From Borrelia sp. HM (GTDB lineage Bacteria; Spirochaetota; Spirochaetia; Borreliales; Borreliaceae), in assembly GCF_019669085.1 (NCBI RefSeq), contig NZ_AP024401.1:682001-746000 (forward strand): a stretch of 64,000 bases of DNA. Reading direction: 5' to 3'. Positions 1 to 9,533 of this stretch are shown piece after piece. Position 1 is the first letter of the stretch. The number at the start of each line of letters is the position of its first letter. The translations under genes and the position numbers were made by a program. The notes under the pieces are model-generated. The model made no database searches. It worked only from the letters and a program-made list of their open reading frames with translations, and was not told the origin of the DNA.

Positions 1-179
1 TTTTGGTTTAAAAAGCCTCCTAATATTTTTATTAATGTTGTTTTTCCACATCCTGATGGACCAAGTAAGGTTATAAATTCGTTTTTTTTAATTTTTAAAT
101 TAATCTTATCTAGGGTTTTATTGGCAATATCAGTATAATAATGACTTAAATCTTTGATCTCTAGGATATAGCTATCCAA
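1..179 (-). CDS. potA: Spermidine/putrescine ABC transporter ATP-binding protein PotA (5' part only)
   Basis: Only the first 59 codons are in the window; the gene runs off the left edge. The translation contains [20 protein letters not shown], a Walker A motif with the surrounding residues typical of polyamine/iron type ABC ATPases. The start is a TTG at 179, preceded by GGGAGGG about 10 bases upstream; no ATG lies in frame near it. The protein would energise polyamine import at the inner face of the membrane. The assignment to PotA rests on sequence resemblance and on the known order in Borrelia, where potA lies beside the rbgA-type GTPase gene. Another ABC ATPase of the same subfamily cannot be excluded from 59 residues. 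Confidence 0.8.
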   Translation of the reverse strand, partial: MDSYILEIKDLSHYYTDIANKTLDKINLKIKKNEFITLLGPSGCGKTTLIKILGGFLNQ

Positions 180-227
180 CTAATTGGACCCTCCCTTTTG
201 TGTGCCGATTTGGGCTACATGAAAAAG

Positions 228-256
228 ATTATACTTTATATCAATGCTTATGTAAA
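228..256 (-). promoter_or_regulatory. Predicted sigma-70 promoter for potA
   Basis: On the minus strand a -35 box TTTACA (256-251) and a perfect -10 box TATAAT (233-228) are separated by 17 bases. Transcription would begin near 221, about 40 bases before the TTG start of potA. It lies between rbgA and potA, so potA can be expressed independently of rbgA. Confidence 0.6.
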
Positions 257-276
257 TAATTTTATTTGTTGTTATT

Positions 277-1113
277 TTAACATCTTATGTCAAGTATAAT
301 TTGTCCAAATTTTCCTTCTCTATATTCTTTGATTAGTATTTTTGATGCTCGTTCGATATCTATTTTATGTTTTTTATTTATTAAACCTCTTTTTATTCCA
401 AATTCTTCCAAAATTTTAAGTGAATCTATTGATGTTATATTATATTTTTTTAATAATTTTTTTTTATTGTTTATATGCATTTCTTTAAGTAGATATAGTG
501 CAAGTTCTGTGTGATCTAGTATTTCGTTTTTAATCATATCTAATATGGCAAGTTTTTTTGCAATCTCTTGATTTTCTAAATTATGCCATAAGATTCCTGG
601 CATATCGAAGATATTAATTTCTTCATTTATTTTTACTATTTGTATGTTTTTTGTATGCCCTGGTTTATTTGCAACACTTGTACTTTTTTTGCCTACTAGT
701 AGGTTGATAATTGATGATTTTCCAACATTTGGTACTCCAATTACTAATATTTTTATTTTTTCTTTATAGTTGTTTATTTTTTTTACATTAGCTATTTTTT
801 TTATATTATCTATTATTTGTTTTCTTATTCCTTTTTTATATATGTTGGTAATTATTACATGGTTGCCAAGTGTTTCAAAGTATTCTTTCCATTTCAAGAT
901 TTCTCTCTCTTGTGTTAGATCTGATTTGTTTAAGAGTATTATTTTATTTTTTTTTGTGTTTTTAATTATTTTTTCAATTAGTGGATTTTTGCTGCTAATT
1001 GGAGCTCTAGCATCAAGTATTTCTAATACAACATTTGTTCTTTTAAGGTTTTCCTGGATTAAGTCTAGTGCTCTTTTCATATGACCAGGAAACCAGTTAA
1101 TTTTTTTTGACAT
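277..1113 (-). CDS. rbgA: Ribosome biogenesis GTPase RbgA (YlqF)
   Basis: The 278-residue protein is a circularly permuted GTPase: G4 NKSD (62-65) comes before G1 GVPNVGKSS (126-134) and G3 DMPG (170-173). The N-terminus WFPGHMKRAL is typical of the YlqF/RbgA family, which acts late in assembly of the 50S ribosomal subunit. Length is normal for the family. The start is the ATG giving MSKKINWFPGHM. It is divergent from nanE; potA lies downstream on the same strand behind its own predicted promoter. The family assignment is firm; the ribosomal role is from the Bacillus homologue. Confidence 0.93.
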   Translation of the reverse strand: MSKKINWFPGHMKRALDLIQENLKRTNVVLEILDARAPISSKNPLIEKIIKNTKKNKIILLNKSDLTQEREILKWKEYFETLGNHVIITNIYKKGIRKQIIDNIKKIANVKKINNYKEKIKILVIGVPNVGKSSIINLLVGKKSTSVANKPGHTKNIQIVKINEEINIFDMPGILWHNLENQEIAKKLAILDMIKNEILDHTELALYLLKEMHINNKKKLLKKYNITSIDSLKILEEFGIKRGLINKKHKIDIERASKILIKEYREGKFGQIILDIRC

Positions 1114-1249
1114 TGTTAAATTTATTATAGCGTAATTTATGCAAATATAAATTTATATATTCCAATTTATATCCAATTGTATCTTTTTTAAAAATGATAT
1201 AGTTTATAATTTGACATTTTTAAAAAATTGAGTTATAGGAGGTTTTAAT

Positions 1250-1945
1250 ATTATTAAAGAAATTAAAAGAGGTCTAATTGTGTCTTGCCAGGCCCTTGAA
1301 GGAGAACCATTGCATAGCAGCTTTATTATGTCAAAGATGGCTTTAGCTGCCAAGATGGGAGGTGCAATTGGAATAAGAGCCAATGGTGTTTTAGATATTA
1401 GGCAAATAAAATTGGAAGTAGATTTACCTATAATAGGTATTATTAAAAGAGTTTATGATAGAGCTCCTGTTTTTATTACACCTACTATTAAGGAAATTGA
1501 TGAGCTTTGCAAGGAAGGAGTTGATGTAATTGCTCTTGATGCTACGCTTAGGGAACGTCCTGATGGTCTCTTGTTAACTGAATTTTTTGATAAGATCAAA
1601 AAAAAGTATCCAAATCAGCGTTTGATGGCAGATATTTCTTCTTTAGAAGAAGCTATCAATGCAGATAAGCTTGGATTTGATTTTATTGGTACAACTCTAC
1701 ATGGGTATACAAAGAATACTGAAGGGTGTAATATTGCAGATAATGATTTTGACTTTTTAAAAAATTTAATTAAATGTAATTTTAAATCAAAATTAATCGT
1801 TGAGGGTAAGATTGATACTCCTCTTAAAGCCCAACGAAGCTTTGAACTGGGAATTGATTTGGTTGTTGTAGGTAGCGCTATTACACGACCTATGGAAATT
1901 ACTAAGAGTTTTGTTGATAAAATAAATGAAGTTAAGGGAACTTAG
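1250..1945 (+). CDS. nanE: N-acetylmannosamine-6-phosphate 2-epimerase NanE, probable ATT start
   Basis: The protein is a (beta/alpha)8 epimerase converting ManNAc-6-P to GlcNAc-6-P, leading into amino-sugar use. Recognisable segments are [37 protein letters not shown] and VVGSAITRP. No ATG, GTG or TTG lies in frame between the upstream stop (1229-1231) and a GTG at 1280. Starting at 1280 removes GLIV of the first beta strand. An ATT at 1250 sits 7 bases after AGGAGG (1237-1242) and gives [14 protein letters not shown], so I take it as the start. The GTG at 1280 has GAGG 7 bases before it and remains an alternative. ptsG follows after 49 bases, probably as one operon. Confidence 0.85.
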   Translation: MIKEIKRGLIVSCQALEGEPLHSSFIMSKMALAAKMGGAIGIRANGVLDIRQIKLEVDLPIIGIIKRVYDRAPVFITPTIKEIDELCKEGVDVIALDATLRERPDGLLLTEFFDKIKKKYPNQRLMADISSLEEAINADKLGFDFIGTTLHGYTKNTEGCNIADNDFDFLKNLIKCNFKSKLIVEGKIDTPLKAQRSFELGIDLVVVGSAITRPMEITKSFVDKINEVKGT

Positions 1946-1994
1946 GGATCGTTGATTATGTTTGATGAGTCTCTTTTTTATATAGGAGGGTTTT

Positions 1995-3542
1995 ATGGGA
2001 AAATTTTTTGAGAATGCTCAAAAATTTGGACGTTCTTTTATGTTGCCTATTGCTATTCTTCCTGCAGCAGGATTGCTTTTAGGTATTGGAGGTGCTTTTT
2101 CTAATCCAGCTACTATTAACGCATATTCTTTTTTAGATGTATTTGCTCTTCAAGTAGTGTTTAGTGTAATGCGTACTGCAGGTTCTATTATTTTTGTTAA
2201 TTTGCCTCCGATATTTGCAATTGGAGTTGCTGTTGGTCTTGCAAAATCAGATAAGGGAACAGCAGGACTTGCTGCTTTTATTGGATATCTGGTTTTAAAT
2301 TCTACTATTGGTATTTTAATAGATATATTTTCAAAAACTGAAATTTTATCAAGTGGGGCTATTGGGTCAATACTTGGAATTAAAACTTTAGAAACGGGTG
2401 TTTTTGGTGGTATTATTATTGGTGTTTTAACTTACTATTTTCATAATAAGTTTAATAAAGTCGAATTTCCAAGAGTGCTTGGGTTTTTTTCAGGTTCTAG
2501 ATTTATACCAATGATAGTATCTTTTGCAAGTATGATACTTGCTGTTTTTATGTTTATTCTTTGGCCCTTTGTTCAATCTGGAATTAGCAAGGTAGGCATG
2601 TTAGTAGATGCTACAGGATATGTTGGTACTTTGATTTACGGTATTTTTTTACGAATGATAGGACCTTTTGGATTGCATCATATATTTTATTTGCCGTTCT
2701 GGACAACTGGTCTTGGTGGTTCTGAAATTATTAATGGTAGGTTGGTTGAAGGAACTCAGAATATCTTTTTTGCTGAACTTGCATCTCTTGGTACTGATAA
2801 ATTTTTTATTGGAACTAGTCGTTTCATGAGTGGAAGATTTATTACTATGATGTTTGGATTACCTGGAGCTGCTCTTGCTCTTTATCGTCTTGCAAAGCCT
2901 AGTCAACGATCAAAAGTTTTTGGCCTTTTATTCTCATCAGCTTTTACTTCATTTTTAACAGGAATTACAGAACCTCTTGAATTTTCTTTTTTATTTGTAG
3001 CACCATTTATTTATGTTCTTCACGCGATATTTGATGGTTTTGCATTTATGATTGCTCATATTTTACAAATCACAATAGGACAAACTTTCTCTGGAGGATT
3101 TATTGACTTTATTCTTTTTGGCATTTTACAAGGTAATGCAAGAACAAATTGGATTTTAGTTCCAGTAGTAGGATTTTTTTGGTTCTTCTTATATTACTTT
3201 AGTTTTACTTTTATAATATCTAAATTTAACTATAAAACTCCTGGTAGAGAGGATATGATAGAGGCTCAGGATGAATCTGTTTCTAAGGCTGATGAAAAGG
3301 GGAGTAGCAGTGTTGCTTCTCAAGTGATTATGGGTCTTGGGGGTTTTGATAATATTGTTGAACTTGATTGTTGTGCTACAAGACTTAGAATTACTGTTAA
3401 AGATTCTATAAAAGTGTCAAAAGATACTCTTGAGAGTACTGGTGCAAAGGGCGTTCTTATAAGCGGTAGTGGAATTCAAGTAATTTATGGTCCTGGTGTT
3501 AGTGTGCTTAAAAATGAAATTGAAGAAATAATGGATAATTAA
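1995..3542 (+). CDS. ptsG: PTS glucose/GlcNAc-type transporter subunit IICB
   Basis: This 515-residue membrane protein has an EIIC domain (about 1-400, about ten hydrophobic segments, with GPFGLHHIFYLPFW and the GITEPLEFSFLF substrate loop) followed by an EIIB domain (about 430-515) with the phosphocysteine in CCATRLRITV. It imports and phosphorylates a hexose of the glucose/N-acetylglucosamine class; the exact sugar cannot be read from sequence. There is no fused EIIA domain, so EIIA must come from elsewhere. The ATG follows GGAGGG. The tight linkage to nanE suggests amino-sugar use, though Borrelia homologues are named ptsG. A strong terminator follows. Confidence 0.93.
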   Translation: MGKFFENAQKFGRSFMLPIAILPAAGLLLGIGGAFSNPATINAYSFLDVFALQVVFSVMRTAGSIIFVNLPPIFAIGVAVGLAKSDKGTAGLAAFIGYLVLNSTIGILIDIFSKTEILSSGAIGSILGIKTLETGVFGGIIIGVLTYYFHNKFNKVEFPRVLGFFSGSRFIPMIVSFASMILAVFMFILWPFVQSGISKVGMLVDATGYVGTLIYGIFLRMIGPFGLHHIFYLPFWTTGLGGSEIINGRLVEGTQNIFFAELASLGTDKFFIGTSRFMSGRFITMMFGLPGAALALYRLAKPSQRSKVFGLLFSSAFTSFLTGITEPLEFSFLFVAPFIYVLHAIFDGFAFMIAHILQITIGQTFSGGFIDFILFGILQGNARTNWILVPVVGFFWFFLYYFSFTFIISKFNYKTPGREDMIEAQDESVSKADEKGSSSVASQVIMGLGGFDNIVELDCCATRLRITVKDSIKVSKDTLESTGAKGVLISGSGIQVIYGPGVSVLKNEIEEIMDN

Positions 3543-3563
3543 TGATAGTCTAAATTCTATTTT

Positions 3564-3611
3564 AAGCAAGTGTATGCTACTTTTTTCATATCACTTGCTT
3601 TTTATATTTTT
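3564..3611 (+). terminator. Rho-independent terminator after ptsG
   Basis: A perfect 9-bp stem, AAGCAAGTG (3564-3572) with CACTTGCTT (3592-3600), with a 19-base loop, is followed by a T-rich tail. The tail is on the plus strand only, so it should stop nanE-ptsG transcripts. The right arm overlaps the stop codon of the convergent hydrolase gene. Confidence 0.75.
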
Positions 3612-4574
3612 AATAAAATCTACCGAATGTTTTATTATGTAAGACGTATTTTGTGCGCTTCTATAGCTATGATTTCCAACAGGAACATGAGAGTGGGTGC
3701 CTTCAACAAGAATCATGGGAATTTCTTTTTTATATCCTCCATATTCGTTTATGAATTTATTTATTTCCTTAGAATCTACTGTAGGATCGTTTGGGGAATA
3801 AATTATTGTCAATGGGGTTTGTATCTTGTCATAGCCATTAGCATTAATTAATTTAACAAGTCCCATCATTGCAATAATTGAGTCTACTTGTCGTGTTGAG
3901 GAATGAAATGTTTTAATTTTTTCATATTCTTTTTTTTTATTTTGTTGTATTGCAGGTTCATCATATCCACCTGTTACAAGGTATGCAATTTGACGACCCC
4001 AAGGATAATAAATAAGGTTTGTTCTTTTATCTTTAGGATAAATGTTAGGTGATATTAAAACAGAGGAGTGTATTTTGTCTTGATAATTTTTTAATGCCCA
4101 AATAGCACAAGTTCCACCATTTGAAGTTCCAATTAGTATTAATTTTTCTCCTATTGATTGTCCAATTTGAATAGCCTCATCGATGTCTCTTAACCAATCT
4201 TGAGTCTTGACGTTTTTAAATGCATCTTTATTTTTAATTCCATGTCCCTTAAGTCTTGTAAAGAATATATTTGCATTTAATGCTTTTGCTATGTTATTTG
4301 GAACAGGATAAATTTCATTTTTGGATGCCCCAAAGCCGTGAATATATACCACTGCGTATTCTGTTCTTTGTTTATCTTTATTCCATATAATTTCTTTTTT
4401 TGTGTTTTCTTCTAAACTAAACTTGGATTCTTCAGTTATTAAGTATTGATCAATTTCTTTAATTGTACTGGGAACGTTTATTTTTGAGAACTCATTTTTA
4501 AATTTTACTCTTGGACTTACTAATATTAGTAGAAGTAAGAATATAAAAATAAAAATAACATTTTTTATGTTCAT
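3591..4574 (-). CDS. Membrane-anchored or exported alpha/beta hydrolase
   Basis: The 327-residue protein starts with a hydrophobic segment (about 4-20, IFIFLLLLILV) that should act as signal or anchor. The fold is shown by VVYIHGFGASKNE (oxyanion region), the nucleophile elbow GTSNGG, an acid in YSPNDPTVDS and a late histidine in EGTHSHVPVGNHS, so a complete Ser-Asp-His triad is likely. This suggests an esterase or lipase acting outside the cytoplasm; the substrate is unknown. It overlaps the upstream bosR gene by 4 bases (ATGA), so the two are almost surely co-transcribed and translationally coupled. Confidence 0.8.
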   Translation of the reverse strand: MNIKNVIFIFIFLLLLILVSPRVKFKNEFSKINVPSTIKEIDQYLITEESKFSLEENTKKEIIWNKDKQRTEYAVVYIHGFGASKNEIYPVPNNIAKALNANIFFTRLKGHGIKNKDAFKNVKTQDWLRDIDEAIQIGQSIGEKLILIGTSNGGTCAIWALKNYQDKIHSSVLISPNIYPKDKRTNLIYYPWGRQIAYLVTGGYDEPAIQQNKKKEYEKIKTFHSSTRQVDSIIAMMGLVKLINANGYDKIQTPLTIIYSPNDPTVDSKEINKFINEYGGYKKEIPMILVEGTHSHVPVGNHSYRSAQNTSYIIKHSVDFIKNIKSK

Positions 4575-5107
4575 AAATTATTTTCCTTTTGATTATTGTC
4601 ATACTCGGTATTAAATTTTTCTTTTTTAGATTGTTGATAACAATTATTACATGATCCTGAGTAAATGATTTCAATAGATTTAGTTTTCCATTCTTCTCCT
4701 AGTTTATCTTTTAAAATATCTTTAATGTCATCAAGTTGGATAGGATAAACTTGATTGCATTTGTTGCATTTAAAGTGAGCTATTGTAGAAGTCAAGCTTA
4801 AGTAAAATCTTGTTTCTTTTTGGTCTGTTGTTTTTATATCTTTTAGAATGTTACGTTCTTTTAAGATATTCAATGTGTTGTACACTGTTGCTTTTGATAA
4901 ACTAGGTATTTCTTTTATTAATTTGTTGTAAATCTCTTTTGCTGTAAAATATTCTCTTGGATTTGATGCAATGTGTAAAATTATTCTATTTCTTGAATGA
5001 GAGGCTTTCATGCCCAACTCAGTTGTTAATGATTTTAGTAAGATAGGGTCATTAGTAATTCCGACTTTTTCTAAAGTAGAATGTACCTCTATTGTGTTGT
5101 TGTTCAT
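4571..5107 (-). CDS. bosR: Fur/PerR-family regulator BosR
   Basis: The 178-residue protein has a winged-helix DNA-binding half (about 25-105, with SLSKATVYNTLNILKE as recognition region) and a C-terminal metal domain with two CxxC pairs, C114/C117 and C153/C156, the structural zinc site of PerR-type proteins. In B. burgdorferi the homologue BosR responds to oxidative stress, binds upstream of napA and supports rpoS expression; this is known there, not shown here. It heads a two-gene unit with the alpha/beta hydrolase. Possible operator sequences lie just upstream at 5141-5170, and napA is in this window at 49965. Confidence 0.92.
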   Translation of the reverse strand: MNNNTIEVHSTLEKVGITNDPILLKSLTTELGMKASHSRNRIILHIASNPREYFTAKEIYNKLIKEIPSLSKATVYNTLNILKERNILKDIKTTDQKETRFYLSLTSTIAHFKCNKCNQVYPIQLDDIKDILKDKLGEEWKTKSIEIIYSGSCNNCYQQSKKEKFNTEYDNNQKENNL

Positions 5108-5140
5108 ATATAATACCCTTTATTATTTAAGATTAAGTAC

Positions 5141-5155
5141 TTTAATGTCCTTATA
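5141..5155 (-). promoter_or_regulatory. Candidate Fur-family operator upstream of bosR
   Basis: The plus-strand word TTTAATGTCCTTATA matches the napA operator-like palindrome TATAATGTCATTATA (49897-49911) at 13 of 15 positions. It lies 34 bases before the bosR start. The two half-sites are imperfect here. Binding by BosR is an inference. Confidence 0.4.
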
Positions 5156-5170
5156 AAAATAATTTTATAA
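5151..5170. promoter_or_regulatory. AT-rich inverted repeat upstream of bosR
   Basis: TTATAAAA (5151-5158) and TTTTATAA (5163-5170) form a perfect 8-bp inverted repeat around ATAA. It overlaps the operator-like word at 5141-5155. It may be an operator, or a chance product of AT richness. Confidence 0.35.
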
Positions 5171-5198
5171 CGGTTTATTAATATTTTGCTACTGATAG

Positions 5199-6890
5199 CT
5201 ATTTATTTTCATTTTTTTTTATATTTGGGTAAAAAAGTAGTGTTTTTATTTTTGAATTTATTTTGATTTTATTATCAAAATTGTTATTAATTGGTAGTAA
5301 TAGCAAGTTTAAACTCAAAGAATAATTTTTTAAATCTTCGGCTTGTATTGTATTGTAAGAACCCCCTATGTTTAAAATAAACCATCTCTTAAGGCCTCTT
5401 TTTTCAATTTTATAATTAATTGTGTATATAATATGCTTTTCAATATTTAAGAAGCTAATGTAAAAATTACTTTTTTGATCATTCCCTTTAGATATTAAAA
5501 ATTCTGTTCCATTAATATATCCTTTTGTATCTTTTTTTATCTCAACAATTTTCTCATAAGTATCAAAATCATTATATCTTGCCGTAATTTTTAAGTTTTT
5601 TCCTTTTTCAATTTCAAAAATAGGCATTTCAAAACTTGAATATTCAATTAAAGAATTTAGGTTACCTGTTTTTACATTTTTGTTATTGTGATTTATAACA
5701 GAAGGCCATACGATTTTAAGCGATATGAAAAAGCTTGCAAGGCTTTCGTCTAGAAAGAAGTCAATTATTGATTTCTCTTTTGTATTAAAATTTAGATATT
5801 GCCTAATTCCTAAAATTTTATCATTTGAAAATGAAAATGAACTCTCAATAGTTGGTTCTATAATTATGCTTTTTTTTGATATAATTTTAATATAGGTTTT
5901 GCAAGAGTCTAAAAATTCAGCTTGTCTATCTTTATGTTTTATTTTATTTAGCTTTCCTGATTCAAATTTAACATAATATTTTTCATGGGATAATGTAAAA
6001 TTGCCTTCCATGTTATATTCAAGATTTTTATTTGTAATAGTCTCTAAATTATTTGAGTGATGTTCAAAATTTTTATTCACTAAAAATTCTTTTAAAGAGT
6101 TTTCGTTTATTTGGTATTCTTTTAGTCTTTTGTTTTGAAATTGAAATATTAATGATTGTTCTTTTAATGAATTAAACTCTGGAATTTCTAAGAGTTCTAT
6201 GTTTATTTTTTTTCCTTCTAGGTTTTGTATTTTAATGCTATAAAAATTTGTATCCATTTCTTTTAGATACAGTAAAAAATTCTTTAGTTCTTGGTTATTA
6301 TAGACGTCTTTAATTTCGTGGAAGTAAATAAGTGTATCTACATTATATTTTTTTGTTTCAGGTTCTTGAATTTCTGATAAAAATTGGCAGTTTTTTTTAT
6401 AAAATACCAAATATTTTTTATTATTTTTTGCAGTTCTTATTCCTTCTATATAGTTAAAATTAAGGTTTCTGTAGAGTTCTAGTACTTTTTTTCTTAGTTT
6501 TTCCATGTTATATATGTAGAATGTATGTGGATTATCTTTAAATAAATCTTTGTATCCGCTTTTAAATGGGTTTTTTAAAGCCCAATATAAATCCACATGT
6601 ATTTCATCGTGTAACATATACTCATGAGGACTTCCGCTATACGTACTTGGTATGTAAATATCTTCATTGTTTTTAAGTCTTTTAAAAAACCATTGGTTTA
6701 ATTCTGGATTTAATTTTAAAATTTCAAAAAAGTATGTTGGAAATATCCAATGTATTGTGTAATTTAAATTTTTATTTTCAATTAAATATTTAGCATTTGA
6801 TAAAATGGAACATAGTTTATTTTCTGCAAAAGCAGTTATTGAAATGATAACAATGTAAGTTCTTGCATTTCTAAATTTTCTGAACATCAT
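5199..6890 (-). CDS. Conserved Borrelia protein of unknown function (563 aa)
   Basis: I do not recognise a family with confidence. The N-terminus (MMFRKFRNARTYIVIISIT) has a short hydrophobic stretch but is not a convincing signal peptide. The first 180 residues, with YTIHWIFPTYFFEIL and IYIPSTYSGSPHEYML, recall a sugar-active or deacetylase-like barrel; the second half is rich in predicted beta strand. I remember the B. burgdorferi homologue being labelled a putative serine/threonine kinase, but no glycine loop, HRD or DFG motif is visible, so that label is not supported. The start has a weak ribosome-binding site; MM gives two adjacent choices (6890 or 6887). It stands alone between bosR and groL. 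Confidence 0.75.
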   Translation of the reverse strand: MMFRKFRNARTYIVIISITAFAENKLCSILSNAKYLIENKNLNYTIHWIFPTYFFEILKLNPELNQWFFKRLKNNEDIYIPSTYSGSPHEYMLHDEIHVDLYWALKNPFKSGYKDLFKDNPHTFYIYNMEKLRKKVLELYRNLNFNYIEGIRTAKNNKKYLVFYKKNCQFLSEIQEPETKKYNVDTLIYFHEIKDVYNNQELKNFLLYLKEMDTNFYSIKIQNLEGKKINIELLEIPEFNSLKEQSLIFQFQNKRLKEYQINENSLKEFLVNKNFEHHSNNLETITNKNLEYNMEGNFTLSHEKYYVKFESGKLNKIKHKDRQAEFLDSCKTYIKIISKKSIIIEPTIESSFSFSNDKILGIRQYLNFNTKEKSIIDFFLDESLASFFISLKIVWPSVINHNNKNVKTGNLNSLIEYSSFEMPIFEIEKGKNLKITARYNDFDTYEKIVEIKKDTKGYINGTEFLISKGNDQKSNFYISFLNIEKHIIYTINYKIEKRGLKRWFILNIGGSYNTIQAEDLKNYSLSLNLLLLPINNNFDNKIKINSKIKTLLFYPNIKKNENK

Positions 6891-6995
6891 AAAAAATCTT
6901 TACATAAGTATATATTAGATTTAGTATACATGGTATTGATTTTTCAGTAAATTGTTTCAAAAAAGAGGTTTTCTTGATTTTTATATAATTTGTGC

Positions 6996-7024
6996 TTGAT
7001 TAATGAATAAAAAAAAACTATATT
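6996..7024 (+). promoter_or_regulatory. Predicted groL promoter
   Basis: TTGATT (6996-7001) and TATATT (7019-7024) are spaced by 17 bases, giving a leader of about 80 bases before the groL ATG. The inverted repeat at 7017-7032 covers the -10 box. No CIRCE element is visible. Confidence 0.5.
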
Positions 7025-7032
7025 TTTATAGT
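7017..7032. promoter_or_regulatory. Inverted repeat over the groL -10 box
   Basis: ACTATATTTTTATAGT contains 6-bp arms ACTATA/TATAGT around TTTT. Its position over the predicted -10 box and start point fits an operator, but the arms are short and AT-rich. Confidence 0.35.
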
Positions 7033-7099
7033 GATACGTGTTAAAAATAATATTTTATTTATTAACTTTAAAGTTTATATTGTATATTTTTATGTTTAA

Positions 7100-8746
<1,647 letters not shown>

Positions 8747-8815
8747 ATTGTTAGTTTTGCCTTTAGATTTCTACTTTAGTAGATAGATGTTTGTATTGTT
8801 ATTAGGAGCTAAACT

Positions 8816-9112
8816 TTGAGTGAAGATGAGTTTGTATTTTGTATAGGGTATGATGGCTCTAAGGCAATAATAGATAAAGAGCTTTTACGTCAATATAAAG
8901 ATAAAAATGTAGAGGAGCTTTTCAAGCTTGGATTTTATAGGAGTGCTTTTAGCAAAGCTCTTTTCAAAAATGATGATACTCTTATTAGATATTTAATTGA
9001 AGAGTATAATAAGATTAGTAAATCTAGTTATAGTAAAAAAGAGGAGCTTGAGCTCCTCTTTGGAGTAGTTTATCCGGATAATATTGCTAGTATAAAAGTT
9101 ACTTATGTTTAA
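8816..9112 (+). CDS. Small conserved protein of unknown function (98 aa)
   Basis: A short acidic protein, MSEDEFVFCIGYDGSKAIID..., with no signal peptide or membrane segment. The start is TTG at 8816, preceded by AGGAG at 8804-8808. The middle (ELFKLGFYRSAFSKALF) looks helical. It lies between groL and yajC, only 15 bases before yajC, so it is probably the first gene of the yajC-secD-secF unit. I do not recognise a family. A perfect 11-bp inverted repeat lies inside the coding sequence near its end (9038-9061). Confidence 0.75.
   Translation: MSEDEFVFCIGYDGSKAIIDKELLRQYKDKNVEELFKLGFYRSAFSKALFKNDDTLIRYLIEEYNKISKSSYSKKEELELLFGVVYPDNIASIKVTYV
9038..9061 (+). other. Intragenic 11-bp hairpin
   Basis: AAAGAGGAGCT (9038-9048) and AGCTCCTCTTT (9051-9061) are exact inverted copies 2 bases apart; in RNA this would be a 9-bp stem with a 6-base loop. 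It is unusually GC-rich for the region and sits 51 bases before the stop codon of the small gene upstream of yajC. There is no long T-tract, so it is not a classical terminator. Confidence 0.5.
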
Positions 9113-9127
9113 GAATTAGGAAATTTT

Positions 9128-9436
9128 ATGTTTTTATTACAAGAGTTTAGTCATAACAGTAGTGTGTTTAGAAGTTTATTAGTTTTTATTCCTGTAATTG
9201 CTATATTTTGGTTTTTAGTAATATCTCCTCAGCGTAAAGAAGATAAAAAAAGGAAAGAGATGATCAAGAATCTTAAAAAGGGTGATAAGGTATTAACCGT
9301 AGGTGGAATTTTTGGAATTATTAAAAAGATCAGTGATGATGAGGTTGTACTTGCGATTAATTCAACTTCTGAAGCAAGGTTTATCAAAAGTTCAATTGAA
9401 AAGGTTTTTTTTGACGAAAGTAAAGATGCAAGTTAA
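9128..9436 (+). CDS. yajC: Preprotein translocase accessory subunit YajC
   Basis: The 102-residue protein has one N-terminal membrane segment (about 16-34, SLLVFIPVIAIFWFLVI) followed by SPQRKEDKKRKEM and a small cytoplasmic domain with LKKGDKVLTVGGIFGII, the hallmark of the YajC family. YajC associates with SecDF and the SecYEG channel. It lies directly before secD and secF, the usual bacterial order, separated from secD by 97 bases. The ATG follows AGGAAA. Assignment is firm. Confidence 0.93.
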   Translation: MFLLQEFSHNSSVFRSLLVFIPVIAIFWFLVISPQRKEDKKRKEMIKNLKKGDKVLTVGGIFGIIKKISDDEVVLAINSTSEARFIKSSIEKVFFDESKDAS

Positions 9437-9533
9437 GGTATTAAAAATTAATAATATAATATAGTGTAAATGTTATTTTTTAGGGTAATATTTATTTTAA
9501 ATAAACTTAATATAATAAGGGTGTTGTTATTAT

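Noticed and set aside
1145..1158. 14-base palindrome ATATAAATTTATAT between rbgA and nanE
   Set aside because: It is pure A/T in an A/T-rich divergent spacer and easily expected by chance; no promoter box could be tied to it.
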